A program made the translations under genes and the position numbers. A DNA stretch of 64,000 nucleotides, from the NCBI RefSeq assembly GCF_042681825.1, contig NZ_JBHUGH010000011.1:95863-159862 (forward strand), written 5' to 3'. A model generated the notes under the pieces. That model was not told the DNA's origin. It searched no databases and saw only the letters and a list, made by a program, of their open reading frames with translations. Numbering within the stretch: position 1 is the stretch's first letter; every line of letters begins with the position of its first letter. Source of the stretch: Halodurantibacterium flavum (GTDB lineage Bacteria; Pseudomonadota; Alphaproteobacteria; Rhodobacterales; Rhodobacteraceae). This document shows positions 1-8,740 of the stretch, one piece after another.

Positions 1-1
1 G

Positions 2-709
2 GGTGGGGTGCATCAGGACCTGCCGCCTGATCTGATCGACGATATTGAGGCCTGGGCGGATCAGTTCCCGTCGCGGCTGGACGATATCGACAGCCTGCTG
101 ACCGAAAACCGGATCTTCAAGCAGCGCAACGCCGACATCGCCATCGTGACCGAGGAAGACATCCAGAACTGGGGCTTCTCGGGCGTCATGGTTCGTGGGT
201 CGGGCCTTGCATGGGACCTGCGCCGGGCGCAGCCCTATGAATGCTATGACGAGTTCGATTTTCAGATCCCCGTCGGCAAGAATGGCGACTGCTATGACCG
301 CTATCTCTGCCGGATGGCCGAGATGCGGGAGTCGACCAGGATCATCCGGCAGTGCATCGAAAAGCTGCGCGTTGAAAAGGGCGACGTCCTGGCACGCGGC
401 AAGATCACACCCCCGAAACGCGGCGAGATGAAGACGTCGATGGAGTCGCTGATCCATCACTTCAAGCTCTATACCGAGGGCTTCCGTGTCCCCGAGGGTG
501 AGATCTATGCCGCGGTCGAGGCGCCCAAGGGCGAATTCGGCGTCTATCTTGTGGCTGACGGGACCAACCGGCCCTATCGCGCCAAGATCCGCGCGCCGGG
601 CTTTCAGCATCTTCAGGCAATGGATTACCTCTGCAAGGGGTATCAGCTTGCCGATGTGTCCGCCATTCTCGGGAGCCTCGACATCGTGTTCGGCGAGGTC
701 GATCGCTGA
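2..709 (+). CDS. nuoD: NADH-quinone oxidoreductase subunit D, C-terminal part (5' end outside window)
   Basis: The first 235 codons seen here are the C-terminal part of the 49-kDa subunit of respiratory complex I, which forms the quinone-binding chamber with NuoB and NuoH. The frame is open to the left edge, so the gene starts outside the window. Recognisable blocks are the GVMVRGSGLAWDLRRAQPY segment and the ending APGFQHLQAMDYL...DIVFGEVDR, both typical of NuoD. Its stop codon overlaps the start of the next gene (TGATG), which shows translational coupling. Identification is secure; only the start is missing. Confidence 0.97.
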   Translation, partial: GGVHQDLPPDLIDDIEAWADQFPSRLDDIDSLLTENRIFKQRNADIAIVTEEDIQNWGFSGVMVRGSGLAWDLRRAQPYECYDEFDFQIPVGKNGDCYDRYLCRMAEMRESTRIIRQCIEKLRVEKGDVLARGKITPPKRGEMKTSMESLIHHFKLYTEGFRVPEGEIYAAVEAPKGEFGVYLVADGTNRPYRAKIRAPGFQHLQAMDYLCKGYQLADVSAILGSLDIVFGEVDR

Positions 710-990
710 TGCGCGGCCTGTTCCTCATCTCTCTGCTGGCGCTTGCCGGCTGCTGGCAGGCAACCCAGCCGCCCGTGCCGCAATACACGGGCACCCCGCG
801 GGAACGTCTGGTGCAGGCGGTCGAGGCGAGCGGTTGCGCGATCAATCCCGCGAATTCCGCCCGTATCCAGCAATCCACCGGGCTGACCGAGGCGCAGATC
901 CGCGCGCTTGTGCTTGAAGAGGCGCAGGCGGGCATGGTCGAGATAACCGGCCCGGATACGGTCAAAATCATTACGGAGAACTGTCGCTGA
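709..990 (+). CDS. small lipoprotein encoded within the nuo operon
   Basis: A 93-residue protein with a lipoprotein signal peptide: a charged N-terminus (MRG), a hydrophobic stretch and a lipobox L-A-G-C with Cys15. The mature part is short and soluble, with a pattern (two further cysteines near residues 43 and 92) but no known domain that I recognise. It overlaps nuoD (TGATG) and nuoE (TGATG), so it is translated as part of the operon. Unassigned small genes at this position are common in Rhodobacterales nuo operons. Its role is unknown; a periplasmic or outer-membrane anchored accessory protein is only an inference. Confidence 0.8.
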   Translation: MRGLFLISLLALAGCWQATQPPVPQYTGTPRERLVQAVEASGCAINPANSARIQQSTGLTEAQIRALVLEEAQAGMVEITGPDTVKIITENCR

Positions 991-2126
991 TGCTGCGCCG
1001 TCTTCACCCAGAGCAGCCGGAGAGCTTTGCCTTCACGCCTGCCAACCAGGAATGGGCACAGGCCCAGATCAGCAAATACCCCGAGGGTCGGCAGGCTTCG
1101 GCGATCATCCCGCTGCTCTGGCGCGCGCAGGAACAGGAAGGCTGGCTGACCCGTCCGGCGATCGAGCATGTCGCGGAAATGCTGGGGATGGCCTATATCC
1201 GGGCGCTTGAGGTCGCGACATTCTACTTCATGTTCCAGCTTCAGCCGGTCGGTTCGGTCGCCAATATCCAGATCTGCGGCACCACGTCCTGCATGATCTG
1301 CGGCGCCGAGGATCTGGTCGGCGTCTGTCAGGATCTGATCGCCGCGAAGCCGCACACGCTTTCGGCCGATGGCAAGTTTTCCTGGGAAGAGGTGGAGTGT
1401 CTGGGCGCCTGCGCTAACGCCCCGATGGCCCAGATCGGCAAGGATTACTACGAAAACCTGACGGCGGAACGCCTGCGTGAGATCATCGCCGAACTGGCGG
1501 CTGGCAAGGTGCCGGTGCCCGGCCCGCAGAACGGGCGCTACGCCTCGGAACCGGCAGGTGAACCCACGACGCTGAAAGACCATGTCGAGGGGCGCGATGC
1601 ACATAACGCCTCGGTCCGGCTGGCGCTCGATATCGGCGACACCGTCAAGCGGATCGACGGAACCGAAGTCCCGATCCTGACACCCTGGATCAAGCCGGCC
1701 GAACCCACCGCAGCCGAGGGTGAGCCGCAGCAGCCCGAACCCGGCGCTGGACTTCCCGCCGACGAGACCGGGATCACGGTCGAAGAGGCCCCGGCCGAAG
1801 CAAAGGCGCGCCCAGAGGCGACCGAACCGGCCAAGGCCGCGGATCGTGCCAGCGGGGCAGGGGTAAAGCCGGTGACGCTTTCGTCGCCGCGCCCCGACCA
1901 GCGGGAAGATCTGACCCTGCTCGACGGCATCGGGCCCGATGAACAGGCGGCGCTCAACGCGCTCGGGGTCTGGCATCTGGACCAGATCGCGGCCTGGACG
2001 CCGGAAGAACTGGAATGGGTCGATGCCAATCTTCAGGGGTTCGGCGGACGGGCGACCCGCGACGGTTGGGTCGCAGTGGCCAAGGCGAAGCTTGCCGCCG
2101 AAAAGATCGACGAAGACAAGGGCTGA
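990..2126 (+). CDS. nuoE: NADH-quinone oxidoreductase subunit E with C-terminal extension
   Basis: The 24-kDa subunit of complex I, which carries a [2Fe-2S] cluster (N1a) in the NADH-oxidising arm. The four ligands are visible: Cys96 and Cys101 (ICGTTSC) and Cys137 and Cys141 (CLGAC). At 378 residues it is about twice the length of the E. coli protein. Residues 1-165 are the thioredoxin-like core, followed by a low-complexity Pro/Glu/Ala linker and then a helix-hairpin-helix type segment from about residue 308 (LTLLDGIGPDEQAALNALGV). This long form is a known feature of Rhodobacterales and related alphaproteobacteria. The function of the extension is not established. Confidence 0.95.
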   Translation: MLRRLHPEQPESFAFTPANQEWAQAQISKYPEGRQASAIIPLLWRAQEQEGWLTRPAIEHVAEMLGMAYIRALEVATFYFMFQLQPVGSVANIQICGTTSCMICGAEDLVGVCQDLIAAKPHTLSADGKFSWEEVECLGACANAPMAQIGKDYYENLTAERLREIIAELAAGKVPVPGPQNGRYASEPAGEPTTLKDHVEGRDAHNASVRLALDIGDTVKRIDGTEVPILTPWIKPAEPTAAEGEPQQPEPGAGLPADETGITVEEAPAEAKARPEATEPAKAADRASGAGVKPVTLSSPRPDQREDLTLLDGIGPDEQAALNALGVWHLDQIAAWTPEELEWVDANLQGFGGRATRDGWVAVAKAKLAAEKIDEDKG

Positions 2127-2135
2127 GGACGACGG

Positions 2136-2360
2136 GTGACGGGCGGGTCGGATCAGGATCGGGAACTGGCGCGGCAGGTTCGGCTGGTGGCGATTGTTCT
2201 TGTGACGACCATGGTGGTCTGGATGGGGCTGCAATGGCTCGGGGGGCAGATGGGATGGGAAGCGCGGTATGTCTTCCTTTTTGATCTTGCCGCGCTGGCT
2301 GCCTTTGTCTGGTCGCTGGTGGTGACATATCGGATCTGGCGCAGGCGTCAGGAGAAGTGA
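2136..2360 (+). CDS. DUF5337-type small membrane protein
   Basis: A 74-residue protein starting at GTG, nine bases after nuoE. It has two predicted transmembrane helices (about residues 15-35 and 44-63) and a basic C-terminal tail (RIWRRRQEK), which would face the cytoplasm. It matches the short DUF5337 family, which I know from this position between nuoE and nuoF in Rhodobacteraceae. A role in complex I assembly or stability is plausible from location only. Confidence 0.75.
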   Translation: MTGGSDQDRELARQVRLVAIVLVTTMVVWMGLQWLGGQMGWEARYVFLFDLAALAAFVWSLVVTYRIWRRRQEK

Positions 2361-2370
2361 GAGCGAAGCG

Positions 2371-3666
2371 ATGCTGAAGGATCAGGACCGGATCTTTACC
2401 AACCTTTACGGGATGCACGAACGCACCCTCGCTGGCGCGAAGAAACGCGGGCATTGGGACGGGACCGCCGGCATCATCGAAAAGGGGCGCGACTGGATCA
2501 TCGACCAGATGAAGGCCAGCGGGCTGCGTGGTCGCGGCGGCGCCGGCTTTCCCACCGGGCTCAAGTGGTCCTTCATGCCCAAGGAAAGCGACGGACGCCC
2601 GGCCTATCTGGTCATCAACGCCGACGAATCCGAGCCCGCGACCTGCAAGGACCGCGAGATCATGCGTCACGATCCGCACACGCTGATCGAGGGCGCGCTG
2701 ATCGCGAGCTTTGCGATGAATGCGCACACGGCCTACATCTATATCCGCGGCGAATATATCCGCGAACGTGAGGCCCTGCAGGCCGCGATCGACGAATGCT
2801 ATGATAACGGCCTTCTGGGCCGGAACGCGGCGGGTTCGGGCTGGGACTTTGACCTGTTCCTGCATCACGGTGCCGGCGCCTATATCTGCGGCGAGGAAAC
2901 CGCCCTGCTCGAAAGCCTTGAGGGCAAGAAGGGCATGCCGCGGATGAAACCGCCCTTCCCGGCCGGGGCCGGCCTTTACGGCTGCCCAACGACGGTGAAC
3001 AACGTGGAATCCATTGCGGTGGTGCCGACTATCCTGCGTCGTGGGGGTGAGTGGTTTGCAAGCTTTGGCCGCCCGAACAACGCGGGCGTCAAGCTCTTTG
3101 GTCTGACCGGGCATGTGAACACCCCTTGCGTGGTCGAGGAATCCATGTCGATCTCGATGAAGGAACTCATCGAGCGGCATGGCGGCGGCGTCCGCGGCGG
3201 CTGGAAGAACCTCAAGGCGGTGATCCCGGGCGGGGCCTCCTGTCCGATCCTGCCGGCCGATCTGTGCGACACCGCGATCATGGACTATGACGGGATGCGC
3301 GAGCTCAAATCGAGCTTTGGCACCGCCTGCATGATCGTGATGGACCAGCAGACGGACGTCATCAAGGCGGTCTGGCGGCTCGCGAAATTCTTCAAGCACG
3401 AAAGCTGCGGGCAGTGCACGCCCTGCCGCGAAGGCACGGGCTGGATGATGCGGGTCATGGACAGGCTGGTGCGCGGCGAGGCCGAGGTCGAAGAGATCGA
3501 CATGCTGCTCGACGTGACCAAGCAGGTCGAAGGGCATACGATCTGCGCCCTTGGCGATGCGGCGGCCTGGCCGATCCAGGGCCTGATCCGGCACTACCGG
3601 AACGAGATCGAGGACCGCATCAAGGCGAAACGGACCGGCCGCGTCAGCGCGGTCGCGGCGGAGTAA
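2371..3666 (+). CDS. nuoF: NADH-quinone oxidoreductase subunit F
   Basis: The 51-kDa flavoprotein of complex I: it binds NADH and FMN and passes electrons to a [4Fe-4S] cluster (N3). The glycine-rich NADH/FMN motifs GRGGAGFPTGLKWSF (near residue 52) and GAGAYICGEETAL are intact. The cluster ligands are Cys346, Cys349 and Cys352 (SCGQCTPC) with the fourth at Cys392 (TICALGDAAAWP). Length 431 is normal. It begins 10 bases after the DUF5337 gene and ends 4 bases before nuoG. Confidence 0.98.
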   Translation: MLKDQDRIFTNLYGMHERTLAGAKKRGHWDGTAGIIEKGRDWIIDQMKASGLRGRGGAGFPTGLKWSFMPKESDGRPAYLVINADESEPATCKDREIMRHDPHTLIEGALIASFAMNAHTAYIYIRGEYIREREALQAAIDECYDNGLLGRNAAGSGWDFDLFLHHGAGAYICGEETALLESLEGKKGMPRMKPPFPAGAGLYGCPTTVNNVESIAVVPTILRRGGEWFASFGRPNNAGVKLFGLTGHVNTPCVVEESMSISMKELIERHGGGVRGGWKNLKAVIPGGASCPILPADLCDTAIMDYDGMRELKSSFGTACMIVMDQQTDVIKAVWRLAKFFKHESCGQCTPCREGTGWMMRVMDRLVRGEAEVEEIDMLLDVTKQVEGHTICALGDAAAWPIQGLIRHYRNEIEDRIKAKRTGRVSAVAAE

Positions 3667-3670
3667 GGCG

Positions 3671-5680
3671 ATGAGCAACCTGCGTAAAATCATCATCGAC
3701 GGGATCGAGCTTGAGGTCGATCCGGCGATGACCCTCATTCAGGCGGCCGAGCAGGCGGGGATCGAGATCCCGCGTTTCTGCTATCATGAACGCCTGTCGA
3801 TCGCCGGGAACTGCCGCATGTGTCTGGTCGAGGTCGTCGGCGGCCCGCCGAAGCCTGCCGCGTCCTGCGCGATGCAGGTCAAGGACCTGCGGCCGGGGCC
3901 GGAAGGCCAGCCGCCGGTGGTCAAGACGAACTCGCCCATGGTCAAGAAGGCGCGCGAAGGGGTGATGGAGTTCCTGCTCATTAACCATCCGCTCGATTGT
4001 CCGATCTGCGACCAGGGGGGCGAATGCGACCTTCAGGACCAGGCGATGGCCTATGGCGTGGATTTCAGCCGCTATCGCGAGCCGAAACGGGCATCGGAAG
4101 ACCTGGACCTCGGGCCGCTGGTCGAAACCCACATGACGCGCTGTATTTCGTGCACCCGCTGCGTGCGCTTTACCACCGAAGTCGCCGGCATCACCCAGAT
4201 GGGCCAGACGGGCCGCGGTGAGGACAGCGAGATCACGAGCTACCTGAACGAGACGCTCGCCTCCAACCTGCAGGGCAACATCATCGACCTCTGCCCGGTG
4301 GGGGCCCTGGTCAGCAAGCCCTATGCCTTTACGGCCCGGCCGTGGGAACTGGTGAAGACCGAGACGGTCGACGTGATGGATGCGCTCGGCTCGAACATTC
4401 GCGTGGATACGCGCGGGCGCGAGGTCATGCGCATCCTGCCGCGCAACCATGACGGCGTGAACGAGGAATGGATCTCCGACAAGACCCGCTTTGTCTGGGA
4501 CGGTCTGCGGCGGCAACGGCTGGACAAGCCGTATATCCGCGAAAACGGGCGGCTGCGTCCGGCCACCTGGGCCGAGGCGCTGACGCGCGCGGCAGAGGCG
4601 ATGAAGGGCCGGAAGGTCGCGGGCCTCGTGGGCGATCTGGCCCCGGTCGAGGCGGCTTTCGCCCTGAAGGACCTGATGGATCGCATCGGCGGCGTGACAG
4701 AATGCCGGACTGATGGCGCCAAGCTGCCGGCGGGCAACCGTTCCGGCTATGTGGGCAACGCGGCAATCGAAGATATCGACAGCGCGGCAGCGATCTATCT
4801 GATCGGCACCAACCCGCGGCTTGAGGCGCCGGTGCTCAATGCGCGGATCCGCAAGGCATGGATCCATGGGGCGGTCGTGCATCGGGTCGGGCCTGTGGCC
4901 GACCTGACCTATGACGTCACCGATCACGGGATCGACCGGGCGGCGCTGACCACGCTGGCCTCGGCTGCAGACGCGGCGGAAGGTGCGGTCGTGATCGTGG
5001 GGCAGGGCGCCCTGAACGAATCCGACGGGGCAGCGGTGCTGTCGCAGGCGATGAAACTTGCCGAACGTCTGGGCGGCCGGATGCTCGTGCTCCACACGGC
5101 TGCGGCGCGCGTGGGCGCGATGGACGTGGGTGCCGTGACCGAGGGTGGAATTTCCGCCGCCCTCGACGGGGCCGAGGTCGTCTATAACCTTGGCGCGGAT
5201 GAGGTGGAGATCGCGCCGGGTCCCTTTGTCATCTATCAGGGCAGCCATGGCGACCGGGGCGCGCATCGAGCCGATATCGTTCTGCCCGGCGCCGCCTATA
5301 CCGAGGAACCGGGGCTCTTCGTGAACACCGAAGGCCGGCCGCAGCTTGCCCTGCGCGCAGGCTTCCCGCCGGGCGACGCCAAGGAGAACTGGGCGATCCT
5401 GCGGGCGCTTTCGGCGGAACTGGGCGCGGTTCTGCCCTATGACAGCATCGGCCAGCTGCGCCAGACGCTGATCGCCGCCGTTCCGCATCTGGAACATGTC
5501 GATGAGGTGGCGGAAAACGCCTGGCAGCGTGTGCCGCTGCAGGAACCGGCGACGGCCAGCTTCCGCTATGCGGTGCGCGATTTTTATCTGACGAACCCCA
5601 TTGCCCGCGCCTCGGCCCTGATGGCCGAGCTTTCGGCGATGGAGCAGGCGCGCCATGCCGCGCCGCTTGCGGCAGAGTAA
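3671..5680 (+). CDS. nuoG: NADH-quinone oxidoreductase subunit G
   Basis: The 75-kDa subunit of the NADH arm. It carries a [2Fe-2S] cluster (CYHERLSIAGNCRMC plus the later AASC), a His-ligated [4Fe-4S] cluster (HPLDCPICDQGGEC) and a second [4Fe-4S] cluster (CISCTRC), followed by a catalytically dead molybdopterin-oxidoreductase-like domain. At 669 residues it is the short alphaproteobacterial/mitochondrial form, without the extra N7 cluster cysteines of E. coli. The last bases are followed by a 123-bp gap before nuoH, the widest in the operon, in which I see no gene. Confidence 0.98.
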   Translation: MSNLRKIIIDGIELEVDPAMTLIQAAEQAGIEIPRFCYHERLSIAGNCRMCLVEVVGGPPKPAASCAMQVKDLRPGPEGQPPVVKTNSPMVKKAREGVMEFLLINHPLDCPICDQGGECDLQDQAMAYGVDFSRYREPKRASEDLDLGPLVETHMTRCISCTRCVRFTTEVAGITQMGQTGRGEDSEITSYLNETLASNLQGNIIDLCPVGALVSKPYAFTARPWELVKTETVDVMDALGSNIRVDTRGREVMRILPRNHDGVNEEWISDKTRFVWDGLRRQRLDKPYIRENGRLRPATWAEALTRAAEAMKGRKVAGLVGDLAPVEAAFALKDLMDRIGGVTECRTDGAKLPAGNRSGYVGNAAIEDIDSAAAIYLIGTNPRLEAPVLNARIRKAWIHGAVVHRVGPVADLTYDVTDHGIDRAALTTLASAADAAEGAVVIVGQGALNESDGAAVLSQAMKLAERLGGRMLVLHTAAARVGAMDVGAVTEGGISAALDGAEVVYNLGADEVEIAPGPFVIYQGSHGDRGAHRADIVLPGAAYTEEPGLFVNTEGRPQLALRAGFPPGDAKENWAILRALSAELGAVLPYDSIGQLRQTLIAAVPHLEHVDEVAENAWQRVPLQEPATASFRYAVRDFYLTNPIARASALMAELSAMEQARHAAPLAAE

Positions 5681-5803
5681 GGAAAACCCGGTGCGGAACC
5701 TTCTGCGCCGGATGCGAAAAGGGTGGCACGCGGCGTCCGGATGCTGTTTACAGCGGGCATCGCGCAGCCAGAGCGGATGACGCGCTGAGGGATGTGAGGC
5801 ACT

Positions 5804-6841
5804 ATGGCTGACTTTCTGCAATCGGGTCTGGGGATCGCTTTGACGATCGCGGCACAGGGCCTTCTGATCATCATGTTCGTGATGATCTCGCTTCTGTTCC
5901 TCGTTTATGGCGACCGCAAGATCTGGGCAGCGGTGCAGATGCGCCGGGGTCCGAACGTGGTCGGTCCCTTTGGTCTTCTGCAATCCGTGGCCGACGCGCT
6001 GAAATATGTCGTCAAGGAAATCGTCGTGCCCGCCGGCGCCGACCGCCCGGTCTACTTCCTCGCGCCGATGCTCTCCTTCGTGCTGGCCGTCACGGCCTGG
6101 GCGGTGATCCCGTTCAACTCCAGTTGGGTGCTGGCCGATATCAACGTCGCGATCCTCTTTGTCTTCGCCGTCTCCTCGCTCGAGGTTTACGGCGTCATCA
6201 TGGGGGGCTGGGCTTCGAACTCCAAATACCCGTTCCTTGGCTCGCTTCGGTCGGCGGCACAGATGATTTCCTATGAGGTGTCGCTGGGCCTGATCATCAT
6301 CGGCATCATCATCTCGACCGGCTCGATGAACTTCGGCGCGATTGTCGCGGCGCAGGATGGCCCCTATGGCATCTTCAGCTGGTACTGGCTGCCGCATCTG
6401 CCGATGGTGGTGCTGTTCCTGGTGTCGGCGCTCGCGGAAACCAACCGCCCGCCCTTCGACCTGCCCGAGGCGGAATCCGAACTCGTCGCCGGCTTCATGG
6501 TCGAATATTCCTCGACGCCGTACCTTCTGTTCATGGCGGGGGAATATATCGCCATCTTCCTGATGTGCGCCTTGATGAGCCTCCTGTTCTTCGGCGGCTG
6601 GCTGTCGCCCATTCCCGGGCTGCCCGATGGCGCGCTCTGGATGGTCGCCAAGATGGCGTTCTTCTTCTTCGTCTTCGCAATGGTGAAGGCAATCGTGCCG
6701 CGCTACCGCTATGACCAACTGATGCGGATCGGCTGGAAGGTGTTCCTGCCTCTTTCGCTCGGCTGGGTCGTGCTGGTGGCGTTTCTGGCGAAATTTGAAG
6801 TACTCGGCGGCGCCTGGGCCCGCTGGGCAACCGGAGGCTGA
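5804..6841 (+). CDS. nuoH: NADH-quinone oxidoreductase subunit H
   Basis: A membrane subunit of complex I (ND1 homologue) that links the quinone site to the proton channel. It has about eight hydrophobic helices and the conserved loop FDLPEAESELVAGFMVEYS, whose acidic residues form the E-channel entry. Length 345 is standard. nuoI follows after 3 bases. The upstream 123 bases carry no recognisable gene, so an internal promoter is possible but not demonstrated. Confidence 0.98.
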   Translation: MADFLQSGLGIALTIAAQGLLIIMFVMISLLFLVYGDRKIWAAVQMRRGPNVVGPFGLLQSVADALKYVVKEIVVPAGADRPVYFLAPMLSFVLAVTAWAVIPFNSSWVLADINVAILFVFAVSSLEVYGVIMGGWASNSKYPFLGSLRSAAQMISYEVSLGLIIIGIIISTGSMNFGAIVAAQDGPYGIFSWYWLPHLPMVVLFLVSALAETNRPPFDLPEAESELVAGFMVEYSSTPYLLFMAGEYIAIFLMCALMSLLFFGGWLSPIPGLPDGALWMVAKMAFFFFVFAMVKAIVPRYRYDQLMRIGWKVFLPLSLGWVVLVAFLAKFEVLGGAWARWATGG

Positions 6842-6844
6842 CAA

Positions 6845-7336
6845 ATGGGGATCGATATCACCCGCGCCGTCAAGTACTTCCTCCTGACGGATTTTCTCAA
6901 GGGCTTCGCGCTCGGGATGCGCTATTTCGTGGCGCCCAAGCCGACGCTGAACTACCCGCATGAAAAAGGCGCACTCTCGCCCCGGTTCCGGGGGGAACAT
7001 GTGCTGCGTCGCTATCCGAATGGTGAGGAACGCTGCATCGCCTGCAAGCTTTGCGAGGCGATCTGCCCCGCCCAGGCGATCACGATCGAGGCCGAACCGC
7101 GCGAGGACGGCAGCCGCCGCACCACGCGCTACGACATCGACATGACGAAATGCATCTATTGCGGTTTCTGCCAGGAAGCCTGCCCGGTCGATGCCATCGT
7201 CGAAGGTCCGAACTTCGAGTTTTCGACCGAGACGCGCGAAGAACTTTTCTACGACAAGGCCCGCCTGCTCGAAAACGGTGAGCGGTGGGAGGCACGGATC
7301 TCCCGCAACATCGAACTGGACGCGCCCTACAGATGA
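6845..7336 (+). CDS. nuoI: NADH-quinone oxidoreductase subunit I
   Basis: The ferredoxin-like subunit of complex I that hands electrons to the terminal cluster N2. Two [4Fe-4S] motifs are visible: Cys64/67/70/74 (CIACKLCEAICP) and Cys103/106/109/113 (CIYCGFCQEACP). An amphipathic N-terminal helix (about residues 8-28) attaches it to the membrane. Length 163 is standard. Its stop overlaps the next start (ATGA). Confidence 0.98.
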   Translation: MGIDITRAVKYFLLTDFLKGFALGMRYFVAPKPTLNYPHEKGALSPRFRGEHVLRRYPNGEERCIACKLCEAICPAQAITIEAEPREDGSRRTTRYDIDMTKCIYCGFCQEACPVDAIVEGPNFEFSTETREELFYDKARLLENGERWEARISRNIELDAPYR

Positions 7337-7743
7337 GCAACGACTTTTCCAAGCTCTTTGAGGCAATGATGCAGCAAAGCCAGGAGATGGCGCGGAAATT
7401 CAATCCCGCGCTCGAGAACTTCCGGCTTTCGGGGTATGAGGATCTCATGCCCACGCTCTCCAAGAGCTTCATGGAAATGGCGTTCGGCAAGACCTTCAAC
7501 CGGGAGGGGCTGGATGCCAAGACGCGGCTTCTGGTCATCATCGCGGCGCTGACGGTGATGGGCGCGCAGGCCGAACCGCAGCTCAAGCTCACGATCCGCC
7601 ATGCGCTGGAGGCCGGCGCCCGCAAGCGCGAGATCGCGGAAGTGATCCATCAGATGACCATGTTCGGCGGGTTGCCCGCCGTGACAAAGGCGCTCCAGAT
7701 CGCACAGGGCGTCTTTGCCGAAACCGAGGAGGACAGCGCGTGA
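7333..7743 (+). CDS. carboxymuconolactone decarboxylase-like protein without cysteines
   Basis: A 136-residue helical protein placed between nuoI and nuoJ. The middle region (about 65-125: TRLLVIIAALTVMGAQAEPQLKLTIRHALEAGARKREI) matches the CMD/AhpD-like fold. The redox CxxC of AhpD is missing; there is no cysteine in the whole protein, so peroxidase-type chemistry is unlikely. The start at 7333 is chosen because ATGA overlaps the nuoI stop and an upstream extension would run through nuoI in another frame. It overlaps nuoJ by GTGA. The N-terminal 30 residues resemble a short phasin-like helix. Function is unknown. Confidence 0.8.
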   Translation: MSNDFSKLFEAMMQQSQEMARKFNPALENFRLSGYEDLMPTLSKSFMEMAFGKTFNREGLDAKTRLLVIIAALTVMGAQAEPQLKLTIRHALEAGARKREIAEVIHQMTMFGGLPAVTKALQIAQGVFAETEEDSA

Positions 7744-8354
7744 CTGTCGCGGATTATGCCTTTTATGCCTTTGCGCTCGTCACCGTTGCGGCGGGCTTCC
7801 TTGTGGTCGTGGCACGCAACCCGGTACATTCGGTGCTGTGGCTGATCCTTGCGTTCCTGTCCTCGGCGGGGCTTTTCGTGCTTCTGGGCGCGGAATTCGT
7901 GGCGATGCTGCTGATCATCGTCTATGTGGGCGCGGTCGCGGTGCTGTTCCTTTTCGTGGTGATGATGCTCGACATCGACTTTGCCGCGCTGAAGGCCGAG
8001 ATGGCGAAATACGTGCCGCTCGCGGCGCTGATCGGTCTGGTGATCCTGATGCAGCTGGCGCTGGTCTTCGGTGCATGGCAGCAGGCTGACGGGGCCCTCG
8101 GGCTGCGGCAGGCCGTGACCCCGGATATGGAAGAGATCCACAACACGCACGCGCTGGGGCTGCTGCTTTACGATCAGTATGTGTTCCTCTTCCAGACTGC
8201 CGGCCTGATCCTGCTGGTCGCGATGATCGGGGCGATTGTGCTGACACTGCGGCACCGCGAGGGGATCAAGCGGCAGGACGTGCTGTCGCAGATGTATCGC
8301 GATCCGGCCAAGACGCTGGAACTCAAGGATGTAAAGCCCGGCCAGGGGCTCTGA
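7740..8354 (+). CDS. nuoJ: NADH-quinone oxidoreductase subunit J
   Basis: A membrane subunit (ND6 homologue) of complex I with five hydrophobic helices. The signature AEFVAMLLIIVYVGAVAVLFLFVVMML, containing the pi-bulge helix, is intact. It starts at GTG overlapping the previous stop (GTGA). Length 204 is normal. Confidence 0.97.
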   Translation: MTVADYAFYAFALVTVAAGFLVVVARNPVHSVLWLILAFLSSAGLFVLLGAEFVAMLLIIVYVGAVAVLFLFVVMMLDIDFAALKAEMAKYVPLAALIGLVILMQLALVFGAWQQADGALGLRQAVTPDMEEIHNTHALGLLLYDQYVFLFQTAGLILLVAMIGAIVLTLRHREGIKRQDVLSQMYRDPAKTLELKDVKPGQGL

Positions 8355-8425
8355 ACAGGACCCGGTCCGCGCCAAGGCGTGGCCCGGACGCGCGGAAAGA
8401 AGCAGGGCGCAGGCCCGGAGGGACG

Positions 8426-8734
8426 ATGATGGTGGGACTGGAACATTACCTGACGGTGGCGGCGACGCTGTTCGTCATCGGCATCTTCGGCATCTTCCTC
8501 AACCGGAAGAATGTCATCGTGATCCTGATGTCGATCGAACTGATGCTGCTTGCGGTCAACATCAACCTTGTCGCGTTTTCGAGCTTCCTCGGCGATCTGG
8601 TCGGGCAGGTCTTCACGATGTTCGTTCTTACCGTCGCGGCCGCCGAGGCGGCGATCGGCCTTGCGATCCTGGTCTGCTTCTTCCGCAACAGGGGCACGAT
8701 TGATGTCGAGGACATCAACGTGATGAAGGGGTAA
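8426..8734 (+). CDS. nuoK: NADH-quinone oxidoreductase subunit K
   Basis: A three-helix membrane subunit (ND4L homologue) with the two conserved membrane glutamates, in LMSIELMLLAVN and in VAAAEAAIGLAI. The first ATG gives 102 residues; the second ATG at 8429 gives the usual 101, and either could be used. It is preceded by GGAGGGACG, a good ribosome binding site. The 71 bases after nuoJ carry nothing recognisable. Confidence 0.97.
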   Translation: MMVGLEHYLTVAATLFVIGIFGIFLNRKNVIVILMSIELMLLAVNINLVAFSSFLGDLVGQVFTMFVLTVAAAEAAIGLAILVCFFRNRGTIDVEDINVMKG

Positions 8735-8740
8735 GGGCCG

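Noticed and set aside
462..3738. Long minus-strand open frames over nuoE and nuoF
   Set aside because: Antisense shadows; the plus-strand genes are certain from their iron-sulfur motifs.
3644..7366. A 1240-codon open frame on the minus strand across nuoF-nuoI
   Set aside because: It is antisense to well-identified complex I genes; high-GC third positions remove stop codons in this frame. The translation is Arg/His/Gly-rich with no domain.
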